The position numbers and the translations under genes were made by a program. Positions 61,701 to 64,000 of a DNA stretch of 64,000 nucleotides are shown here, piece by piece. Source of the DNA: Corella eumyota (taxonomy: Eukaryota; Chordata; Ascidiacea; Phlebobranchia; Corellidae); contig OY720098.1 of NCBI GenBank assembly GCA_963082875.1, forward strand, positions 18,724,001 to 18,788,000, in the 5' to 3' direction. Each line of letters begins with the position of its first letter. Within the stretch, counting starts at the first letter, position 1. The notes beneath the pieces are model-generated. The model ran no database searches. It was not told where the DNA came from and was given only the letters and a program-made list of their open reading frames with translations.

Positions 61701-63452
61701 ATCCAGTCTCGAGTTGCCTGTTGCAGTTTGGGATATTATAGATTAAAATTGCCGATATTTATGCTGCTGATTAATAATTTTATTATGCTGCTGATTAATA
61801 ATTGGCTCAGCAGAAATTTATATCATTTAAAGCACCTTACTCAATGGCTCTACAGCATGAGAGCAGTGGGGATCAAACCTAGAAACTCATGTAGTAAAGA
61901 TAAGTCTTCTGAACTACACCATACTGCTGGACAAACTTAAGAATAAGCCAGTTAACTAGTCAAAATTTAGGTATTAAAAAGTAGTATTTACAAAGCTATT
62001 TTTTTTCTCAATTTTTTCAAGTTGTGATTGATATATTTAACCTATAAATTTATTTTTTGTATAAAATGGTTAAAAACAATTTGTTTGTCATTTTTCAGGG
62101 GAATCTATGAAGCAAGAATTGTCTACCTGTTTCTATTTCTTATTTTTCTTAAAGCAGTATACCACCTTATAAGCGATCATTGCTATGGTAACAACCAATC
62201 GCGAACATGCATACCTCCACGACTTTGTTGTCCAAAAACCTCGACTTCAAAGTTAAAACTTTTCGATTCGATCCAAAGTTTTGTAATTTTGTTAGCATCA
62301 CTGTTATTAAGACCACACAACTTAGCAACACTGTTTTTTCATTTATGTTTGTACTGGATTGTATTCCGTTACATTTGGCCATTTTCTGTTGAGTTGTGTT
62401 CTAACTTATTAACCAAACCCTGGAAAGAAATAACCAGATTAGATAGTGGTTATTTAATTGGTCCATACCAGTCTGTGATACGATTGGTTGCTGCTTTATG
62501 GTTCGGAAAATTGGCTTATTTTAATTTGGTAAGTAAATTAAATTTAAGTGGTTTATATATAATAATTTTATGGGAAAAAAATATATAAATTTTATTTTTT
62601 TTAGGGAAATTCGAATAGTTTTGCTACTATTGATTTGTCATCAGGTTATATCGGGCTATCATCAAGTGAAGGTTTATTTAACACTGTTATCTCGATGTTT
62701 CTTGCTACTTATACAACTTATATTGGGGAAATTGTGTGGCTTACGTTATGCGTTTCAGATCTAGTGAAACTAACACAAATGGGTAGGTTAATTTATAGTT
62801 TTACTTCTCGTTATAGAATTTTTTTATATTTACTTTTATGTGGGAAGGAAATTTTTTTTTTTTTTTATATTTACTTTTATGTGGGAAGGAAATTTTTTTA
62901 TATTTACTTTTATGTGGGAAGGAAAGGAAATTTAAACATAGAGTAAATCAGTTTCTCCTACCCAGTCTCAAGTTGCCTTTGTCATTTTTGGATATTATAA
63001 ATTATATAATTAATTTACTGATTTAGTTTTACCATAGCAGGAGTTTATACCATTTACAGCACCTTATTGAAGGGCACTACAGCATGAGAGCAGTGGGGAT
63101 TGAACCCACGATCTCATGTAGTGAAGCTAAGTGTTCTGACCACTAAACCACGCTACCGGTCTTAATGTTAATATTGTTAAAATTTCTGGGTAAAATATAT
63201 TTAAAATTGATTTTTTTTACTCTAGAAATATCTGAAAACACATACAATCAACCAACGACTAACACCATTGGTTTGGTCACGTGCACACTAGCTGCATTCC
63301 GATTGGTTGCTCTTACTGTGTACGTTGCCGTAGCAACTGGTCATCGCTATCACCTTTTTGTTTGGAGCGTTTTTGCTCCAAAACTTTTGTACGAAGTTTC
63401 TGCGACTGTTGTGTTCGGTTGGGTGCTGTTTTTCGCGGTGTTACTATGGTAA
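46711..63452 (+). CDS. PIGG: GPI ethanolamine phosphate transferase 2 (PIGG/GPI7)
   Basis: Fifteen exons joining to 982 codons plus TAA: 46711-46791, 47211-47337, 47796-47989, 48456-48665, 49082-49267, 49835-49965, 50365-50482, 50616-50746, 57833-58016, 59706-59878, 60569-60942, 61278-61482, 62099-62528, 62605-62782, 63226-63452. Length is as in vertebrate PIGG (about 983). Known role: ER enzyme adding ethanolamine phosphate to the second mannose of GPI anchors. Visible: N-terminal signal-anchor (VVLVYFLSLAGFLLFIKGFF), then a lumenal alkaline-phosphatase-fold domain with LTLVDAM, the nucleophile loop PTVTMPRIK, FYGDDTW, HYLGLDHIGH and TSDHGMG; from exon 9 on, many membrane helices, with SSFVEEEHQTWYF, NQTGV, RPHNLA and HRYHLFVWSVFAPKLLYE matching human PIGG. 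All introns are in frame with good sites; the gene looks intact. Confidence 0.97.
46930..47072 (-). repeat. Dispersed repeat R2, reverse copy
   Basis: Begins TGGGTTTGGTGACCATGCC and runs through the complement of the R2 core to TTGATAAAAGTAAATAATAA (complement) near 47060. In PIGG intron 1. Confidence 0.85.
47394..47681 (+). repeat. tRNA-derived SINE in PIGG intron 2, full length
   Basis: CAGCATGGTGTAGTGGTAAG head, B box GGTTCATTCCC, full body, and (A)n tail. Confidence 0.93.
48110..48340 (-). repeat. tRNA-derived SINE in PIGG intron 3, 3'-truncated
   Basis: Reverse copy from GTCTCGAGTTGCC to the head; the first bases of the head (CTACACCACGCT) are duplicated in tandem at 48301-48338. Confidence 0.9.
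49511..49690 (+). repeat. tRNA-derived SINE fragment in PIGG intron 5
   Basis: Forward, diverged, from the B-box region (GGTTCGATCTTC) to GACTGGGT; both ends missing. Confidence 0.8.
50018..50075. repeat. Tandem duplication, about 30 bp x 2, in PIGG intron 6
   Basis: GGTCTGGTATTTAAATATAA followed by TTGGTGTT occurs twice with one change. Confidence 0.8.
51166..52392 (-). CDS. Lectin-like, mucin-stalk membrane protein, copy 1
   Basis: Single uninterrupted frame of 408 codons on the strand opposite PIGG, inside PIGG intron 8. Residues 1-135: possible C-type-lectin-like domain (NGEGMFIAGNKNY, LCKSKNSKLAVI, final LPVLCFK; cysteines near 2, 27, 53, 125). Then a Thr/Ser-rich stalk with ATTTTKKMA-type repeats, one membrane helix (ILVSSIVAGLFLLFAVFLV), a CSRKKKRNR stop-transfer and a cytoplasmic tail. 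Compared with copies 2 and 3 the stalk is about 80 residues shorter, and the C-terminus is replaced by EFYITSF, losing the GDVYAVV end. No signal peptide precedes the domain in this frame. The lectin assignment is tentative. Confidence 0.8.
   Translation of the reverse strand: MCEFQTQNGEGMFIAGNKNYIDAISLCKSKNSKLAVIRKQTLLEKIVEEFKKCTELKEKKYYRIRYKFDYSNNERLWDNKKPQKWFLNLIQANNTISSYTRTLALNAETEKFYIYDENAQLPVLCFKSNKIKSQNDTFSNPTTSTGISKLKTTVNSIPETTTKPRTSNTISTATTKSLTSTTKKMATTTTATTKKMAENTTISTTLIPTTRDIAAKTTISTIATTTTKNMATTATTKSSTNHLFSTQQNYPKITLQNYNTQPSSFSKILVSSIVAGLFLLFAVFLVSFFCSRKKKRNRQSPNDFKMYIVTNNQDRNDVFRTEEEIHTTARDVPQAGLQEELNPQSAYQDAQYTSRLKNLNSGAPQLLSFKKLDNEQNESNPVSEENSFNTESEESSFDTVSEFYITSF
52475..52482 (-). 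promoter_or_regulatory. TATA box of lectin-like copy 1
   Basis: TATATAAA on the minus strand about 85 bases before the start codon, at the same place in all three copies, in a conserved CTATATAAACCAAAATATTT context. Confidence 0.55.
52757..52780 (+). other. Duplicated PIGG exon 8 end with splice donor (decoy 1)
   Basis: CCCTTTATCAAACTATAG/GTAAGT, identical to the true exon 8 end at 50729-50752. No acceptor-bounded exon precedes it, so it is probably an unused donor. Confidence 0.9.
53206..54669 (-). CDS. Lectin-like, mucin-stalk membrane protein, copy 2
   Basis: Single frame of 487 codons. Residues 1-135 lectin-like (NGEGMFIAEDKNYYEAIELC, NSKLAVI, LPVLCFK); 136-340 Thr-rich stalk with variable ATTTTKKM-type repeats, expected to be O-glycosylated; helix about 341-362 (TILVGSIAAGLFLLFTVFLV); 125-residue cytoplasmic tail starting CSRKKKRNRR and ending GDVYAVVHKKK, a YxxV motif that could bind an SH2 domain. 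The codon before the first Cys is ATG here but ACG in copy 3, so the start is not conserved between copies. No signal peptide in frame; either an upstream exon is missed or the helix acts as a reverse signal anchor. The stop codon lies within AAATAAA. Confidence 0.82.
   Translation of the reverse strand: MCKFRTQNGEGMFIAEDKNYYEAIELCEDKNSKLAVIEKKILLEKIVEKFKKCTELKDKKYYRIRYKFDYSNNERLWDNKKPQKWFLNLIQANNIISSYTRTLALNAETEKFYIYDANTQLPVLCFKSNKIKSQNDTFSNPTTSTGISKLKTTVNSIPETTTKPRTSNTISIATTKSLTSTTKKMATTPTLTTKKMATTTTATTKKMAENTTIFTTLIPTTRDIAAKTTISTIVTTTTKNMATTTSSTQTTKKMDTSPAIYTTKSQTKNIAMTTTANSPTSTRKITPNPTTEKVTKIQQTTGGRTPLTFNTTTNHLLSTQQNYPEITSQNYNTQPSILSTILVGSIAAGLFLLFTVFLVSFFCSRKKKRNRRSPNDFEMNIVTNNQDRNDIIRTEENIYSMAREVPQAGLQEELNPQSAYQDAQYASRLENLYSGAPQLLSFKKLDNEQNKSNLVSEENSFNTESEENSFDTASETGDVYAVVHKKK
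54753..54760 (-). promoter_or_regulatory. TATA box of lectin-like copy 2
   Basis: TATATAAA on the minus strand, about 85 bases before the start codon; same context as in copies 1 and 3. Confidence 0.55.
55023..55046 (+). other. Duplicated PIGG exon 8 end with splice donor (decoy 2)
   Basis: Second extra copy of CCCTTTATCAAACTATAG/GTAAGT in PIGG intron 8. Confidence 0.9.
55471..56937 (-). CDS. Lectin-like, mucin-stalk membrane protein, copy 3
   Basis: Single frame of 488 codons starting MTILKQRKDNITCEF, 12 codons earlier than in copies 1 and 2; the same frame is open in copy 2 but there the ATG is ACG. Lectin-like domain, Thr-rich stalk (somewhat different repeat set from copy 2), membrane helix (TILVSSIAAGLFLLFTVFLV), CSRKKKRNR and a tail ending GDVYAVVHKKK as in copy 2. 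Within the lectin-like domain, copy 3 has its own changes around KFDFSNNKREWKNKKNQEW while resembling copy 1 near NYIDAISLC, so the copies are mosaic. Intronless, as are its sisters, which could reflect retroposition of the founder. Confidence 0.82.
   Translation of the reverse strand: MTILKQRKDNITCEFRTQNGEGMFIAGNKNYIDAISLCKKKNSKLAVIRKQTLLEKIVEEFKKCTELKDKKYYRIRYKFDFSNNKREWKNKKNQEWFLNLTQPYNIITSYNQTLALNAEAENFDIYDENAELPVLCFKSNKIKFQNDTSSNPTTSTDISKSRITVNSIPATTTKPRTSNTISIATTKSLTSTTKKMATTTTATTKKMAENTTISTTLIPTTRDIAAKTTKSTIATTTTKNMATTTSSTQTTKKMDTSTAISTTTKPHTKNIAMTTTAKSSTPTTKITPNPTTEKMTKIQQTTGGRTPLTFNTTTNHLLNTQQNYPEITSQNYKTQPSILSTILVSSIAAGLFLLFTVFLVSFFCSRKKKRNRQSPNNFEMNIVTNNQDRNDIIRTEEDIYSMAREVPQAGLQEELNPQSAYQDAQYASRLENLYSGAPQLLSFKKLDNEQHKSNPVSEENSFNTESEESSFDTASETGDVYAVVHKKK
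56988..56995 (-). promoter_or_regulatory. TATA box of lectin-like copy 3
   Basis: TATATAAA on the minus strand about 50 bases upstream of the start codon, in the conserved promoter context of all three copies. Confidence 0.55.
57438..57733 (+). repeat. tRNA-derived SINE in PIGG intron 8, full length
   Basis: CGGCAGCGTGGTGTAGTG head, B box GGTTCAATCCC, full body and (A)n tail; outside the tandem segments. Confidence 0.93.
58060..58327 (-). repeat. tRNA-derived SINE in PIGG intron 9
   Basis: Reverse copy, diverged in the head (ACCGAACCC in the B box). Confidence 0.88.
59041..59200 (+). repeat. Dispersed repeat R2, longest copy
   Basis: From about TGGTTTTCGCGCATTGATAA to GGCATGGTCACCAAACCCA. 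Matches 47072-46930 in reverse over almost its whole length and 39361-39452 over the right half. No open frame and no terminal inverted repeat seen. Confidence 0.85.
59391..59677 (-). repeat. tRNA-derived SINE in PIGG intron 9, full length
   Basis: Reverse copy with tail TTTTTTTGCATAT and head CACCACGCTGCCGG. Confidence 0.93.
60257..60544 (+). repeat. tRNA-derived SINE in PIGG intron 10
   Basis: Forward copy ending only about 25 bases before the exon 11 acceptor. Confidence 0.92.
60966..61247 (-). repeat. tRNA-derived SINE in PIGG intron 11
   Basis: Reverse copy beginning about 23 bases after the exon 11 donor; nearly fills the intron. Confidence 0.92.
61515..61620 (-). repeat. SINE 3' fragment in PIGG intron 12
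   Basis: Reverse-oriented 3' portion only, interrupted at about 61620 by the next copy. Confidence 0.8.
61621..61931 (-). repeat. tRNA-derived SINE joined to the preceding fragment
   Basis: Reverse copy whose T-run abuts the previous fragment; contains a local duplication of ATGCTGCTGATTAATAATT near 61760-61800. Confidence 0.88.
62835..63160 (-). repeat. tRNA-derived SINE with triplicated tail in PIGG intron 14
   Basis: Reverse copy; the tail end TTACTTTTATGTGGGAAGGA occurs three times in tandem (about 62830-62925) before the body. Confidence 0.85.
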
Positions 63453-63481
63453 CGACGTTTGTATTGTTTGACGTCATTTCT

Positions 63482-63487
63482 AATAAA
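63482..63487 (+). terminator. Candidate PIGG poly(A) signal
   Basis: AATAAA 30 bases after the stop codon, followed by a T/G-rich stretch. It would give a very short 3' UTR, which is common in compact genomes. Confidence 0.5.
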
Positions 63488-63850
63488 TTTTTATGACGTA
63501 ATTTTCGACAAAATTGTTGCTATGCCAATTAGCGGTATCCACAGTAATATGATAATGGCAGTTTACAGAATTATCACATGTGACGTCATAAGCTTCGTTG
63601 CTATGGTTATTACACGGGGTATGACGTCATTGATTGGTTGTTACTGAAAACTAACTTAAAAATACTTAACTGCGAGTCGCAATAACTTTAAACGTTGCTG
63701 TCTTGAACAAATTTTTGATAGTCGATATATTTATATGTTATTAGTAGTAGAACTTTATTTTTTATGTACTTTTCTATACAAAATTTTTATACATGGTGTA
63801 GGCAAAATTATCCAAAAAAAGTTGTATATTACTTTTATTTAGTAGATGCT
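63488..63850 (+). other. PIGG downstream flank
   Basis: AT-rich sequence with several TGACGTCA-like motifs (63580-63625). No gene recognised. Confidence 0.4.
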
Positions 63851-64000
63851 ATTAAGTAAGGCGCTATAAACGGTATGAACTCCTGCTGAGCCAGCACTTA
63901 ATCAGCAGCATAATTATCGGGCAATTATAGTCTCTATAATATCCCAAACTGCCACAGGCAACCTGAGACTGGGTATGGGTGTTTAAGTCGCGCATTCGAT
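63851..64000 (+). repeat. tRNA-derived SINE, 5'-truncated, running off the window
   Basis: Forward copy starting at TAAGTAAGGCGCTATAAACG and continuing past the right edge; the tRNA-like head is absent and a short internal deletion removes the TAACTGATGTTACTC block. Confidence 0.88.

Noticed and set aside
61605-61940. 111-codon plus-strand frame near 61.6 kb, and similar frames at 9.4, 59.6 and 63.0 kb
   Set aside because: They lie inside SINE copies or extend from them and are not conserved between copies.
62167-62382. Minus-strand 71-codon frame
   Set aside because: Antisense shadow of PIGG exon 13.
40470-63160. tRNA genes suggested by GGTTCAATCCC B boxes
   Set aside because: Each lies in the head of a SINE with a shared non-tRNA body and A-rich tail; no copy folds as a complete tRNA by eye.
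1-64000. CRISPR arrays, bacterial operons, retroviral or LTR elements
   Set aside because: Spliced animal genes throughout; no regularly spaced repeats, no reverse transcriptase, gag or envelope-like frames, and no long terminal repeats were seen.

Overview
The window is compact, AT-rich animal DNA with short introns, GT-AG (occasionally GC-AG) splice sites and many copies of one tRNA-derived SINE. Gene content (an expanded family related to integrin alpha chains with an I domain, and a PIGG orthologue of vertebrate length) and the SINE type suggest a tunicate, most likely a Ciona species. This is inference; no database was searched.

Left and centre (about 0.4-46.2 kb) hold nine tandem genes, here U1-U9, built to one plan: signal peptide, the first blades of an integrin-alpha beta-propeller (FGY, GAP and GYCY motifs), a von Willebrand A / integrin I domain with an intact MIDAS (DxSxS, Thr, TDG), and a short exon matching the post-I-domain 'GFS' strand of integrin alpha. 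U1-U7 are on the minus strand (U1 runs off the left edge); U8 and U9 are on the plus strand. Each of the eight complete units (378-415 codons) stops being recognisable at the same place, at a phase-0 splice donor after the GFS exon. I found no exons for the remaining propeller blades, the stalk or the membrane segment. The minus-strand donors are near consensus and the plus-strand ones are weaker, which would fit minus-strand units splicing to shared downstream exons beyond the left edge. The alternative is that they end by read-through into short, often hydrophobic tails.

Right part (46.7-63.5 kb) is one complete 15-exon gene for GPI ethanolamine phosphate transferase 2 (PIGG/GPI7), 982 codons, plus strand. 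Its 7.1 kb intron 8 carries three tandem copies of a roughly 2.0-2.3 kb segment. Each contains an intronless minus-strand gene for a lectin-like, Thr-rich (mucin-like), single-pass membrane protein, and each begins with the last 18 bases of PIGG exon 8 plus its splice donor, so the tandem duplication carried decoy donors into the intron.

Non-coding content: about 19 copies or fragments of the tRNA-derived SINE, 16 of them right of 38 kb; three copies of an unnamed repeat ending in GGCATGGTCACCAAACCCA; MITE-like inverted repeats; TA-rich palindromes; and a duplicated segment in the 2.2 kb divergent region between U7 and U8. No retroviral or LTR element and no reverse-transcriptase reading frame was recognised.
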